Assembly (NCBI GenBank): GCA_903864555.1 | Contig: CAIPGJ010000678.1 | Coordinates: 1 to 6,694 of the forward strand | Origin: an uncultured Pseudomonadota bacterium | GTDB lineage: Bacteria > Pseudomonadota > Gammaproteobacteria > Burkholderiales > SG8-39 | Reading direction: 5' to 3' | DNA: 6,694 nt | Position numbers and translations under genes: made by a program | The notes under the pieces: model-generated | Told to the model about the DNA's origin: nothing | Databases searched by the model: none | Seen by the model: only the letters and a program-made list of their open reading frames with translations | Shown here: positions 1 through 6,694 of the stretch, one piece after another | How the letters are laid out: the number at the start of each line of letters is the position of its first letter | How positions within the stretch are numbered: position 1 is the stretch's first letter

Positions 1-250
1 GCAGTATGTGCCTTCATTTGACCCTGGTTTCCTGGGTTTGTACGGCGATGCCAAAACCACTGGCGAGGTGGCCCGGAGCTTCAAGGTGTTCTACCAGAAA
101 GTCCCTGGCGCCAAGCCGGGCACCTATACGATGGATCACACCGCAGGGAGTTACGTGTTCGACCCTCAGGGAAGGCTGCGGCTGTTCGTCCGCCACGGCA
201 ACCTGCAGCCTCTGGTCGCTGACTTGCGCCTTCTCTTGCAGGGAAAGTGA
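1..250 (+). CDS. SCO1/SenC/PrrC family protein, C-terminal part (5' truncated by window)
   Basis: The gene enters from outside the window; the first complete codon is at base 2 and the TGA stop is at 248-250, leaving about 82 residues. The visible part reads FDPGFLGLYGD, then KVFYQKVPG, then YTMDHTAGSYVFDPQGRLRL. This is the C-terminal half of the thioredoxin-like fold of the SCO1/SenC family. The His in MDHTAG (codon 137-139) matches the conserved third copper ligand of the family. The CxxxC copper motif would lie upstream and is not seen. SCO proteins are membrane-anchored periplasmic copper chaperones or thiol-disulfide reductases that help build the CuA centre of cytochrome c oxidase, so cytochrome oxidase assembly genes may lie further upstream (inference). 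The gene is convergent with rpoH, with a hairpin between them. Confidence 0.88.
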   Translation, partial: QYVPSFDPGFLGLYGDAKTTGEVARSFKVFYQKVPGAKPGTYTMDHTAGSYVFDPQGRLRLFVRHGNLQPLVADLRLLLQGK

Positions 251-255
251 AGCCG

Positions 256-280
256 GTCTGGAAGCGACAGGCTTCCAGAC
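256..280. terminator. Hairpin between the convergent SCO1 and rpoH genes, possible bidirectional terminator
   Basis: GTCTGGAAGC (256-265) pairs perfectly with GCTTCCAGAC (271-280) around a 5-nt loop. A further outer pairing AGCCG (251-255) with CGGCT (287-291) is possible after a 6-nt bulge on one side. The 40-bp gap between the two stop codons is almost filled by this structure, which suits a shared terminator. Neither side has a proper T-run; the minus-strand side is only mildly pyrimidine-rich. It may therefore act as an mRNA 3'-end stabiliser or a weak or factor-assisted terminator. Confidence 0.6.
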
Positions 281-290
281 AGGAATCGGC

Positions 291-1151
291 TCAGCAGGCG
301 GGGCCCAGAACGCCCTTCATCTTCTGCAGGGCTTTTACCTCGATCTGCCGGATCCTTTCAGCAGATACCTTGAACTCATCGGCGAGCTCTTGGAGGGTGG
401 CTGAATCCTTTTCGCGCAACCAGCGGGCTTCGATGATGCGACGGCTGCGGGAGTCCAGGGATGCCAGCGCGGCATCGAGGCCCTTGGTGCGCAGCATCTC
501 GGTTTCCTTGGCTTCGACGACCTGCGACGGTTCTGCTCCCGGATCTGCCAGATAGGCGATCGGGGCATACGTCGATTCGTCATCGTCCGAAGGTTCCAGG
601 GTGATGTCCCGGCCGCCAAGCCGCGTTTCCATTTCCACCACTTCTTCAGGCTTTACCCGGAGGGTGTCCGCGATCCTTTTCACTTCCGCCTGCGTCAGCG
701 TCTCCAGGCCTGATTTCATGCTGCGCAGGTTGAAGAACAGCTTGCGCTGAGCCTTGGTCGTGGCGATCTTGACCAGCCGCCAGTTGCGCAGGATGAACTC
801 ATGCATCTCTGCCTTGATCCAGTGCACGGCAAAGGACACGAGCCGAACACCACGCTCCGGGTCGTAGCGCTTGACCGCCTTCATCAGGCCGATGTTGCCT
901 TCCTGGATCAGGTCGGCCTGTGGCAGCCCATAGCCGCCATATCCTCTGGCAATCGCCACTACCACTCGCAGATGTGACAGAACCAGTCGCCGGGCCGCGT
1001 CAAGATTGCCGTCCGTATGGAACTGGCGCGCGAGCCGGATTTCCTCTTCTGCGGAGAGAATGGGAAAGCGATTGACTGTCTGAACGTAGGTTTCCACGCT
1101 GCCTACTGCAGCCGGCATGAAGGCCGATGGAATGGCCAGATCCTGTGTCAT
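291..1151 (-). CDS. rpoH: RNA polymerase heat-shock sigma factor RpoH (sigma-32)
   Basis: The 286-residue protein is close to the family's usual 284 or so. It directs RNA polymerase to heat-shock promoters (chaperones, proteases). Region 2 is clear: [20 protein letters not shown] (57-76), then [19 protein letters not shown] (80-98) and [20 protein letters not shown] (106-125). The diagnostic RpoH box QRKLFFNLR at 135-143 separates it from RpoD and RpoS. Region 4.2 forms the C-terminal helix-turn-helix (about 252-279, [20 protein letters not shown]). The ATG is set by a strong AAGGAG seven bases upstream (1159-1164 on the plus strand). It lies downstream of ftsX in the same direction, 113 bp after the ftsX stop. 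A perfect CIRCE operator in that gap suggests HrcA control in addition to any read-through from ftsYEX. Identification is firm. Confidence 0.97.
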   Translation of the reverse strand: MTQDLAIPSAFMPAAVGSVETYVQTVNRFPILSAEEEIRLARQFHTDGNLDAARRLVLSHLRVVVAIARGYGGYGLPQADLIQEGNIGLMKAVKRYDPERGVRLVSFAVHWIKAEMHEFILRNWRLVKIATTKAQRKLFFNLRSMKSGLETLTQAEVKRIADTLRVKPEEVVEMETRLGGRDITLEPSDDDESTYAPIAYLADPGAEPSQVVEAKETEMLRTKGLDAALASLDSRSRRIIEARWLREKDSATLQELADEFKVSAERIRQIEVKALQKMKGVLGPAC

Positions 1152-1158
1152 TTCACGT

Positions 1159-1164
1159 CTCCTT
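1159..1164 (-). promoter_or_regulatory. Shine-Dalgarno sequence of rpoH
   Basis: On the minus strand AAGGAG lies seven bases before the ATG of rpoH. It is the best ribosome binding site in the window and fixes the rpoH start over a possible internal Met at residue 12. Confidence 0.85.
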
Positions 1165-1202
1165 GTCCTGTTGCGGGTCCATTTTTCCGGGCACTTCCAA
1201 TC

Positions 1203-1229
1203 TTAGCACTCTCTATATGAGAGTGCTAA
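1203..1229. promoter_or_regulatory. CIRCE operator (HrcA binding site) upstream of rpoH
   Basis: The sequence reads TTAGCACTC (1203-1211), nine bases, GAGTGCTAA (1221-1229), which matches the CIRCE consensus at every arm position. The perfect palindrome extends to 11 bp per arm (TTAGCACTCTC/GAGAGTGCTAA) with a 5-nt centre. CIRCE is the operator of HrcA, the repressor of groESL and dnaK operons that loses activity when heat shock titrates GroEL. It sits 52 bp before the rpoH ATG and 35 bp after the ftsX stop, so it can only sensibly serve rpoH. HrcA itself is not encoded in the window. Confidence 0.95.
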
Positions 1230-1243
1230 ATCTGCCCTGTAGG

Positions 1244-1249
1244 ACTATA
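1244..1249 (-). promoter_or_regulatory. Candidate -10 box of an rpoH promoter
   Basis: On the minus strand TATAGT matches five of six bases of the sigma-70 -10 consensus and lies 14 bp upstream of the CIRCE palindrome, so transcripts would start just before the operator. The -35 is poor: TTGAAC (1263-1268) is only 13 bases away, and nothing good lies at 17. A second AT-rich core, TATAGA, lies inside the CIRCE spacer. This is a weak prediction. Confidence 0.22.
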
Positions 1250-1264
1250 GATAAAGAGAATGGT

Positions 1265-2173
1265 TCAACGCGCCGATGGATTTTGTAAGTGCTTGCTCAC
1301 GGACAGATATGTCCCCAGCCAGCCTAGCAGGGCCGAGAAAAACACAATGGCCGCAATATCGCTCGGACTGAAGAAGTTCAGGCCAGGGTTGATGCCATAG
1401 AACTGTCCCAGAAGTTTAAGGTCACGGTTCATCCAGAAAAATGCGGCTGCCACGATGGATAATCCGACCACAGCTCCCATGATCCCCAGTATGCCCCCAA
1501 AATAAAAAAACGGCCTGCGGATATAGGCTTCCGTTGCACCCACCAGTTGGCTGACTTCAATTTCCTCGCGTCGGGTCAGCACCTGCAGCCGGATCGTATT
1601 GAAAGTCACTGCAACCAGGGCAAAGCCGAGCAGAAAGGCGAGCACCAGGACGGCCGTGCGGCCCAGTCGCAACAAGCCGTCGATGCGGCGAACCCAGGCT
1701 GAATCAACCTGTACATGAGCGACGCCGGGTAGTGCCTTAAAGCGTTGTTCGAGTTGCTCGGTTGATTCCGGGTTGGAACTGGCCAAAGTCACCACAAAGG
1801 CATCCGGCAGGGGGTTCTCCCTGAGCGACCCGATCACTTCACCCATCCCCGGAGCGCCCTTGAGCCCTGCCAGGGCGGCACTGCGGGACACAAAGCGTAC
1901 GGAACGAACGCCCTCCGAGGCCCGCAGCTTGCTTTCCAGGGATGCAATGTCTGGCTTGGACCCGGACATTGCTAGAAACAGGCTCATCTGCGGCTCGGTG
2001 GGAAGTGAGCCGGAGAAGGCTTGCACGTTGACCAGCAGGCCGTAAGCCCCCAGGGGCAGGGCCAGTACCACGCCGATGACGAGAGCATTGGCCAGGGTCG
2101 AGGCAGGCGCGGCGGCCATCCGGCCCAGCGTCTGGAATAGGCTCTGCCAATGATGGCGGATCCAGGTTTTCAT
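1265..2173 (-). CDS. ftsX: Cell division protein FtsX, ABC transporter-like permease subunit
   Basis: This 302-residue membrane protein has the FtsX layout: a short cytoplasmic N-terminus, TM1 (about 28-50), a large periplasmic domain (about 51-170), then TM2 (172-193), TM3 (221-247) and TM4 (272-292). The segment REEIEVSQLVGATEAYIRRPFF (202-223, between TM2 and TM3) is the conserved cytoplasmic coupling region of FtsX/MacB-type permeases. FtsX partners FtsE at the division septum and passes ATP-driven conformational change to periplasmic activators of peptidoglycan amidases. Its ATG overlaps the TGA of ftsE by 4 bp (ATGA), so the two are probably translationally coupled, as expected for subunits of one complex. 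rpoH follows after 113 bp. Confidence 0.96.
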   Translation of the reverse strand: MKTWIRHHWQSLFQTLGRMAAAPASTLANALVIGVVLALPLGAYGLLVNVQAFSGSLPTEPQMSLFLAMSGSKPDIASLESKLRASEGVRSVRFVSRSAALAGLKGAPGMGEVIGSLRENPLPDAFVVTLASSNPESTEQLEQRFKALPGVAHVQVDSAWVRRIDGLLRLGRTAVLVLAFLLGFALVAVTFNTIRLQVLTRREEIEVSQLVGATEAYIRRPFFYFGGILGIMGAVVGLSIVAAAFFWMNRDLKLLGQFYGINPGLNFFSPSDIAAIVFFSALLGWLGTYLSVSKHLQNPSAR

Positions 2174-2841
2174 TCGCTCAGCCTGCCATGGTCAAGTTTG
2201 ATGACCCGCGGCTGCCACTGGTCGATCAGCGCCCGGTCATGGGTGGCAATCAATACGGTCACGCCGACCTGGTTGAAGGACTGGAACATGGCCATGATCG
2301 TGCTGGCATAGTCACTGTCCAGGCTCGCCGTCGGCTCGTCAGCCAGCAGGATGGCGGGGCGATTGACAATGGCCCGGGCGATGCACAGGCGCTGCTGTTC
2401 TCCGCCGGAAAGGGCAACCGGCCGGGCTTTTTCCCGCTCCAGCAAACCGACCTTGTCCAGCGCAGCGCGCGTGCGACGGGCGGCATCGGCAAAAGGCTGA
2501 CCGGTGGCGAGCAGCGGCAGCATCACGTTATCGAAAACATTGCGGTCGTAGAGCAGCTTCTGGTCCTGGAAGATCAACCCGAGCTTGCGCCTCAGGAAAG
2601 GCACGCCTCTTGCCGTGAGGGAAGAGACGTTCTGCCCGTTCACCAGCACCGTGCCGGAACTGGGATGCTCTATGGCGGCCACCAGTCTGAGCAGCGTGCT
2701 TTTCCCGGCACCGGAATGGCCGGTGATGAAGACGAGCTCTCCGCTGTCTATCGTCAGGCTGATGTCGTGCAACGCCTCCTGGGCGCCCGGGTAGCGCTTG
2801 GAGACGTTCGATAAGACGATGGCGTTTGAAGCTTCAGTCAC
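2170..2841 (-). CDS. ftsE: Cell division ATP-binding protein FtsE
   Basis: This 223-residue cytoplasmic ABC ATPase has all the expected motifs: Walker A GHSGAGKST (41-49), Q-loop Gln91 in LIFQDQKLL, signature LSGGEQQR (143-150), Walker B AILLADEPT (162-170) with catalytic Glu168, D-loop SLD (172-174) and switch His200. The length and the early phrase VSKRYPGAQEALHDISL (13-29) are typical of FtsE rather than LolD. Its position between ftsY and ftsX confirms the call. The start is GTG (2839-2841), three bases after the ftsY stop. No good Shine-Dalgarno is visible, so coupling to ftsY translation is likely. It powers the FtsEX complex. Confidence 0.96.
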   Translation of the reverse strand: MTEASNAIVLSNVSKRYPGAQEALHDISLTIDSGELVFITGHSGAGKSTLLRLVAAIEHPSSGTVLVNGQNVSSLTARGVPFLRRKLGLIFQDQKLLYDRNVFDNVMLPLLATGQPFADAARRTRAALDKVGLLEREKARPVALSGGEQQRLCIARAIVNRPAILLADEPTASLDSDYASTIMAMFQSFNQVGVTVLIATHDRALIDQWQPRVIKLDHGRLSE

Positions 2842-2844
2842 CGG

Positions 2845-3822
2845 TCAGTCGAGCAGCGCCGAAACAAAGTCACGTACATTGAAGGGGCGCAGGTCATCGC
2901 TCTTTTCCCCGATGCCAATGTAGCAAATCGCCAGCTTGCGCTTGTCTTGAAGGTGGCCGGCCTGCCGGGCAATGGCAGCCAGGACACCGCCTTTGGCCGT
3001 GCCATCGAGCTTGGTGAGGATGATGCCCGTGACGCCCACGGCGTCGTCGAACGCTTTCAACTGGGCCACGGCGTTCTGTCCGGTATTCGCGTCGAGGACC
3101 AGCCAGACTTCGTGCGGGGCCTGGGCATCGGCTTTGGCAATCACCCGCTTGATCTTCTTGATCTCTTCCATGAGGTGCAGCTGGGTGGGCAGGCGCCCGG
3201 CGGTATCGGCCAGAACCACATCCACGCCGCGTGCCTTGGCGGCATGCACCGCGTCATAGATCACTGCGGCCGGGTCTGCCGAACCACCTGAGTGTGAGAT
3301 GACGTCCACACCGTGTCGGCTTCCCCATTCCGCAAGCTGTTCGCGCGCCGCAGCCCGGAAGGTGTCGCCTGCAGCGAGCAATACCGACAGGCTTCTATCC
3401 TGCAGAAGCTTGGCAAGTTTGCCGATGGACGTTGTTTTGCCGGCCCCATTGACTCCCGTCATCATGATGACAAGCGGCTTGGGGAGCGGGCCGGAAAACG
3501 GATCGGCCCTTTCGAGTGGCTGGAGCAATTTCATCAGTAACTGCTTGAGCGCTTCCTTCAGCTGCTCTGCGTTGTCCATGCCCGAACTGCGAGCCTCACG
3601 GCGCAATTGCTCGATCAGGTAGCTGGTCGCTTCCACTCCGGCGTCCGCTGCCAGAAGTGCGCTTTCCAGTTCTTCAAACAGGGCTTCATCGATGCGTCGC
3701 CCTGACAGCAGGCCGGAGAGCTTTGCTCCGGTGTTCTTCAGCCCTTCTTTCAGACGTGAGAACAGTGATGCCGGCGTGGACTCGGCGGATTGACCCTGGT
3801 TTTTCTTGAATAGACCCAGCAT
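2845..3822 (-). CDS. ftsY: Signal recognition particle receptor FtsY
   Basis: This SRP GTPase of 325 residues docks ribosome-SRP complexes at the inner membrane for co-translational insertion. The N domain (about 20-105) is followed by the G domain: G1 GVNGAGKTT (123-131), G2 DTFRAAAREQL (153-163), G3 DTAGR (206-210), G4 TKLDG (270-274) and the closing GIGEK (303-307). The N-terminal acidic A region, some 200 residues in E. coli, is reduced here to about 20 residues starting MLGLFKK, a short basic-hydrophobic membrane-targeting stretch. A hydrophilic stretch GHLQDKRKLA (289-298) makes the segment before the last strand about seven residues longer than I recall for E. coli FtsY. It is first in the ftsY-ftsE-ftsX unit; the ATG has no strong Shine-Dalgarno. 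Confidence 0.97.
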   Translation of the reverse strand: MLGLFKKNQGQSAESTPASLFSRLKEGLKNTGAKLSGLLSGRRIDEALFEELESALLAADAGVEATSYLIEQLRREARSSGMDNAEQLKEALKQLLMKLLQPLERADPFSGPLPKPLVIMMTGVNGAGKTTSIGKLAKLLQDRSLSVLLAAGDTFRAAAREQLAEWGSRHGVDVISHSGGSADPAAVIYDAVHAAKARGVDVVLADTAGRLPTQLHLMEEIKKIKRVIAKADAQAPHEVWLVLDANTGQNAVAQLKAFDDAVGVTGIILTKLDGTAKGGVLAAIARQAGHLQDKRKLAICYIGIGEKSDDLRPFNVRDFVSALLD

Positions 3823-3839
3823 GAAACGGTCTCGATGAG

Positions 3840-3867
3840 GGCAATGCGGTTGGACAAGCGCATTGCC
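3840..3867. repeat. 9-bp inverted repeat in the ftsY-rsmD divergent region
   Basis: GGCAATGCG (3840-3848) and CGCATTGCC (3859-3867) are perfect inverted copies around a 10-nt centre. On the minus strand this would be a stem-loop in the ftsY leader, ending 17 bases before the ATG. It could be an RNA hairpin near the ribosome binding region or a protein operator. It shares two bases with the smaller hairpin at 3866-3881. Confidence 0.6.
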
Positions 3868-3881
3868 GGATGATTTTCCGG
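3866..3881. repeat. Small inverted repeat next to the ftsY leader hairpin
   Basis: CCGGA (3866-3870) and TCCGG (3877-3881) flank six bases. The stem is only 5 bp, but it abuts and overlaps the larger repeat by two bases, so the two stems compete at their bases if both form in RNA. Confidence 0.35.
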
Positions 3882-3895
3882 ACTTTCAGCAGGTG

Positions 3896-3904
3896 ATTCT
3901 AGCA
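3896..3904 (-). promoter_or_regulatory. Candidate extended -10 promoter of ftsYEX
   Basis: On the minus strand the sequence TGCTAGAAT fits an extended -10 element (TGnTATAAT, one mismatch in the hexamer). No clear -35 lies 16-18 bases upstream, which is tolerable for extended -10 promoters. Transcription would start near 3889, giving a leader of about 67 bases that contains both inverted repeats. This is a prediction from sequence only. Confidence 0.35.
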
Positions 3905-3966
3905 GCCGCGTTACCACCCCAATCAGGCAAAATGCACCTTCCCGCACACCATCCCGGACAACTGCC

Positions 3967-5060
<1,094 letters not shown>

Positions 5061-5066
5061 AATCAT

Positions 5067-5873
5067 CTAGGTCTGGCAAGCAGGGCAGTTGAATGTCGAG
5101 CGCTGTCCGATCCGACTCAGCCGGATCAGGTTGACACACTTCCGGCATGACATCCCAGCGCGGCCGTAGACGAAATACTGCTGCTGGAAATAACCCTGGC
5201 TGCCGTCGGAATGAAAAAAATCGCGCAGGCTGCTGCCGCCGGCCTTGATGGCATCGGCGATGGTCTCGCGGATGCACTGGGCCAGGCGCTCATAGCGCAG
5301 CCTTGAAATCCGTCCTGACTGTCGCATCGGACTGATGCCGGCCCGAAAAAGGCTTTCGTTTGCATAAATGTTGCCCACGCCGACCACCACCGTGTGGTCC
5401 ATGACCAACTGCTTGATGCTGGCCTTGCGCCCGCGGGAGGCCTGATAAAGCAGTTCACCGGAAAAAGCCTCGGACAAGGGTTCGGCACCCAGATGGGCCA
5501 GCAGAGGGTGTTGGTCGGGCGCCCTGGACCACAGTACCGCGCCAAAGCGGCGGGGATCACGCAAGCGCAGGGACAAATCCCCCAGCACGAGGTCAAAGTG
5601 ATCATGGATTCCTGCCGGGGCGCCAGACTTCACGATCCGCAGGCTGCCCGACATGCCCAGATGGATGATGAGCCAGCCATTGCCGACATCGATCAGGAGA
5701 TACTTGCCCCGCCTGAGGATGCGCTGGATGGTGTTGCCGGTCAGTCTGGTTCGCAGATCCTTGGGAACCGGCCAGCGCAGACGGGGATTCCGGACGATGA
5801 CGTCAGTGACGGTGTGGCCGGTGATGGGTGAGATTCCCTGGCGGGTGATCTCGACTTCTGGCAGTTCAGGCAT
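5067..5873 (-). CDS. mutM: Formamidopyrimidine-DNA glycosylase MutM (Fpg)
   Basis: This base-excision repair enzyme removes 8-oxoguanine and formamidopyrimidines and then cleaves the abasic site. The 268 residues begin MPELPEVE, with Pro2 as the catalytic nucleophile and Glu3; this fixes the ATG although no Shine-Dalgarno is visible. Lys57 in [15 protein letters not shown] (71-79), DPRRFG (106-111), the H2TH stretch [15 protein letters not shown] (162-176) and a C-terminal zinc finger C243-x2-C246-x16-C263-x2-C266 with Arg258 are all present. The second zinc Cys is followed by VNLI instead of the common GTPI-like turn, while all metal ligands and Arg are kept. The stop lies 6 bp from that of coaD, which is convergent. 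The gene is divergent from the TPR gene. Confidence 0.97.
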   Translation of the reverse strand: MPELPEVEITRQGISPITGHTVTDVIVRNPRLRWPVPKDLRTRLTGNTIQRILRRGKYLLIDVGNGWLIIHLGMSGSLRIVKSGAPAGIHDHFDLVLGDLSLRLRDPRRFGAVLWSRAPDQHPLLAHLGAEPLSEAFSGELLYQASRGRKASIKQLVMDHTVVVGVGNIYANESLFRAGISPMRQSGRISRLRYERLAQCIRETIADAIKAGGSSLRDFFHSDGSQGYFQQQYFVYGRAGMSCRKCVNLIRLSRIGQRSTFNCPACQT

Positions 5874-5879
5874 GTGGAA

Positions 5880-5908
5880 CCAATAACCGGATTGGTCAGG
5901 AATGGCAA
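5880..5908 (-). promoter_or_regulatory. Candidate mutM promoter
   Basis: On the minus strand TTGCCA (5903-5908) and TATTGG (5880-5885) are separated by 17 bases. The -35 is good (five of six) and the -10 is poor (three of six). A start seven bases downstream would fall almost on the mutM ATG, giving a nearly leaderless mRNA, which would fit the absence of a Shine-Dalgarno. It overlaps the inverted repeat at 5882-5920. Low certainty. Confidence 0.2.
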
Positions 5909-5920
5909 TAGCCGGTTATT
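5882..5920. repeat. 9-bp inverted repeat in the mutM-TPR divergent region
   Basis: AATAACCGG (5882-5890) and CCGGTTATT (5912-5920) are perfect inverted copies 21 bases apart. The left arm also lies in a smaller palindrome, ACCAAT (5879-5884), six bases, ATTGGT (5891-5896). The centre-to-centre distance is about 30 bp, roughly three DNA turns. A paired operator or a long-loop stem are both possible; nothing identifies a binder. Confidence 0.45.
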
Positions 5921-5972
5921 CTGTTGTCGCGGTTGATTTTCAGGTGGGGTGGAGGTCAGGGGCGAGTCTGAC

Positions 5973-6001
5973 TTGCTCTCGGGCCCCCTGCTTTCTAAAC
6001 T
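5973..6001 (+). promoter_or_regulatory. Candidate promoter of the TPR gene
   Basis: TTGCTC (5973-5978) and TAAACT (5996-6001) are spaced by 17 bases. The match is three of six and four of six to sigma-70 boxes. A start near 6008 would give a leader of about 40 bases before ATG 6048. This is a weak but well-spaced candidate in a region otherwise without coding signal. Confidence 0.25.
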
Positions 6002-6047
6002 GACGTATTGTGTTGCCTTGTCCTCATACGGGCAGAAAGTACCCGCA

Positions 6048-6694
6048 ATGTCCTTGCCCTTCCGGCCCCTGTTGCTTCGTTGCTTGTTGAGTATCTCCTT
6101 CGCGGCGACGTCTGCCACTGTCCGAAGCGCTGACCGGCATGAGCCGCTGTCTGGCGCCTTGCACCTTGCCCAGGCGAATGAAGCCAGTCCCGCTGCGGCT
6201 GTCCGCGTGCCAGGCCGCGGCGATGGCGGGCCGTTGTTGCCGCCGCAACCCCTGACGGAAGCCATACTTTACGAATTTCTGATTGCCGAGATCGCTGGCC
6301 AAAGAGGCAATATCGGCTTGTCCGCCCAGGCCTATGCCGACCTGGCCCGGCGTACCCGGGATCCTCGCATTGCCCGTCGCGCGACCGAGGTGGCGATTCT
6401 TGCCCGCATGTCGGCAACTGCCGTTGACGCCGCCCGCATCTGGCTGGAAACCGATCCGGCTTCGAACCGTGCCTTGCAGACCCTGGTCGGTCTGCTGTTG
6501 ACCGCCGGGCGGCTGGATGAATCGCTGCCTTATCTGAAGAAAATGCTGGCGGTACCCGGGGCGGATGCCGCCGAAGTGTTGGCGCAGCTCGGGCGTTCCA
6601 TGGCAGGGGCCCCAGACAAGGCTGCTGCGCTCAAGCTGATGCGGGAACTGGCCCAGGCTTACCCCAAGTTGCCGGCGGCGCGGCTGGCCGTGGC
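6048..6694 (+). CDS. Exported tetratricopeptide-repeat-like protein, 3' truncated by window
   Basis: An open frame runs from ATG 6048 to the window end without a stop, giving 215 visible complete codons. Residues 1-28 look like a Sec signal peptide: MSLPFRPLLLRC, then a hydrophobic core LLSISFAATSATV and a small-residue region ending SA before Asp; the Cys at 11 is not in a lipobox. A variable linker rich in Ala, Pro and Gly follows (about 30-68). From LTEAILYEFLIAEIAGQRG on, the protein is a series of amphipathic Ala- and Leu-rich helices in TPR style, e.g. YADLARRTRDPRIARRATEV and AGRLDESLPYLKKML. It resembles the periplasmic TPR proteins that I recall next to mutM, upstream of lolB and ispE, in betaproteobacteria; function is unknown. 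No strong Shine-Dalgarno precedes the ATG; in-frame GTG 5949 is less likely because it would bury the signal peptide. Confidence 0.82.
   Translation, partial: MSLPFRPLLLRCLLSISFAATSATVRSADRHEPLSGALHLAQANEASPAAAVRVPGRGDGGPLLPPQPLTEAILYEFLIAEIAGQRGNIGLSAQAYADLARRTRDPRIARRATEVAILARMSATAVDAARIWLETDPASNRALQTLVGLLLTAGRLDESLPYLKKMLAVPGADAAEVLAQLGRSMAGAPDKAAALKLMRELAQAYPKLPAARLAV

Noticed and set aside
6..404. 132-codon plus-strand frame over the SCO1 3' end and the rpoH 3' end
   Set aside because: It is out of frame with the clear SCO1 sequence and continues antisense through rpoH; the translation is low in meaning and Cys/Ser-rich.
1212..1220. Sigma-70 -10 box (TATAGA on the minus strand) inside the CIRCE spacer
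   Set aside because: No acceptable -35 lies 16-18 bases upstream. It remains possible but is not listed as a feature.
1152..1300. Sigma-32 type promoter (CTTGAA / CCCCAT-like) in front of rpoH
   Set aside because: GTTGAAC is present near the ftsX stop, but no CCCCAT-like -10 follows at the needed distance.
2188..2814. 208-codon open frame on the plus strand, antisense to ftsE
   Set aside because: It lies entirely opposite a fully convincing ftsE. Long antisense frames are expected in high-G+C coding DNA, and its composition shows no recognisable domain.
5394..5831. 145-codon plus-strand frame antisense to mutM
   Set aside because: It is a shadow of mutM, whose active-site and zinc-finger motifs span the same bases; it has no motif of its own.
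5741..6265. 174-codon minus-strand frame spanning the mutM-TPR gap
   Set aside because: It overlaps the N-terminal part of mutM in another frame and is antisense to the TPR gene's signal peptide. Its Ser/Pro/Arg-rich translation resembles no protein.

Overview
The window is an ordinary, densely packed housekeeping region of a proteobacterial chromosome, most likely from a betaproteobacterium. By eye the G+C content is near 60%. Three things suggest the assignment: the minus-strand order ftsY-ftsE-ftsX-rpoH, an SCO1/SenC gene running tail-to-tail into rpoH, and a TPR protein divergent from mutM. The first order is also found in gammaproteobacteria; the last two recall betaproteobacterial gene orders. 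This is inference from gene order and protein resemblance, without a database search. No mobile element, CRISPR array, tRNA or rRNA is visible.

Layout: bases 1-250 hold the 3' end of a plus-strand SCO1/SenC copper chaperone gene. A 10-bp-stem hairpin (256-280) separates it from the minus-strand block, which is read from right to left as ftsY (3822-2845), ftsE (2841-2170), ftsX (2173-1265) and rpoH (1151-291). ftsY, ftsE and ftsX are spaced by 3 bp and by a 4-bp overlap, so they form one transcription unit. rpoH follows after a 113-bp gap holding a perfect CIRCE operator (1203-1229) and a good Shine-Dalgarno sequence. The divergent gap 3823-3966 carries inverted repeats and a candidate ftsY promoter. 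It leads on the plus strand into rsmD (3967-4563, TTG start) and coaD (4560-5060, GTG start), which overlap by 4 bp. mutM (5873-5067, minus) meets coaD tail-to-tail with 6 bp between stop codons. A second divergent gap (5874-6047) with a 9-bp inverted repeat leads to an exported TPR-like protein (ATG 6048) that runs off the window.

How the genes fit together: FtsY is the membrane receptor for the signal recognition particle. FtsE and FtsX form the divisome ABC-type complex that controls peptidoglycan hydrolysis. RpoH is the heat-shock sigma factor. RsmD methylates 16S rRNA, CoaD makes dephospho-CoA, and MutM repairs oxidised guanine.

The most interesting observation is the exact CIRCE element in front of rpoH. 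It implies that the repressor HrcA controls the heat-shock sigma factor itself, so two heat-shock circuits would be wired in series. I see no undescribed multi-gene system here. The other findings are small regulatory structures and start-codon peculiarities.
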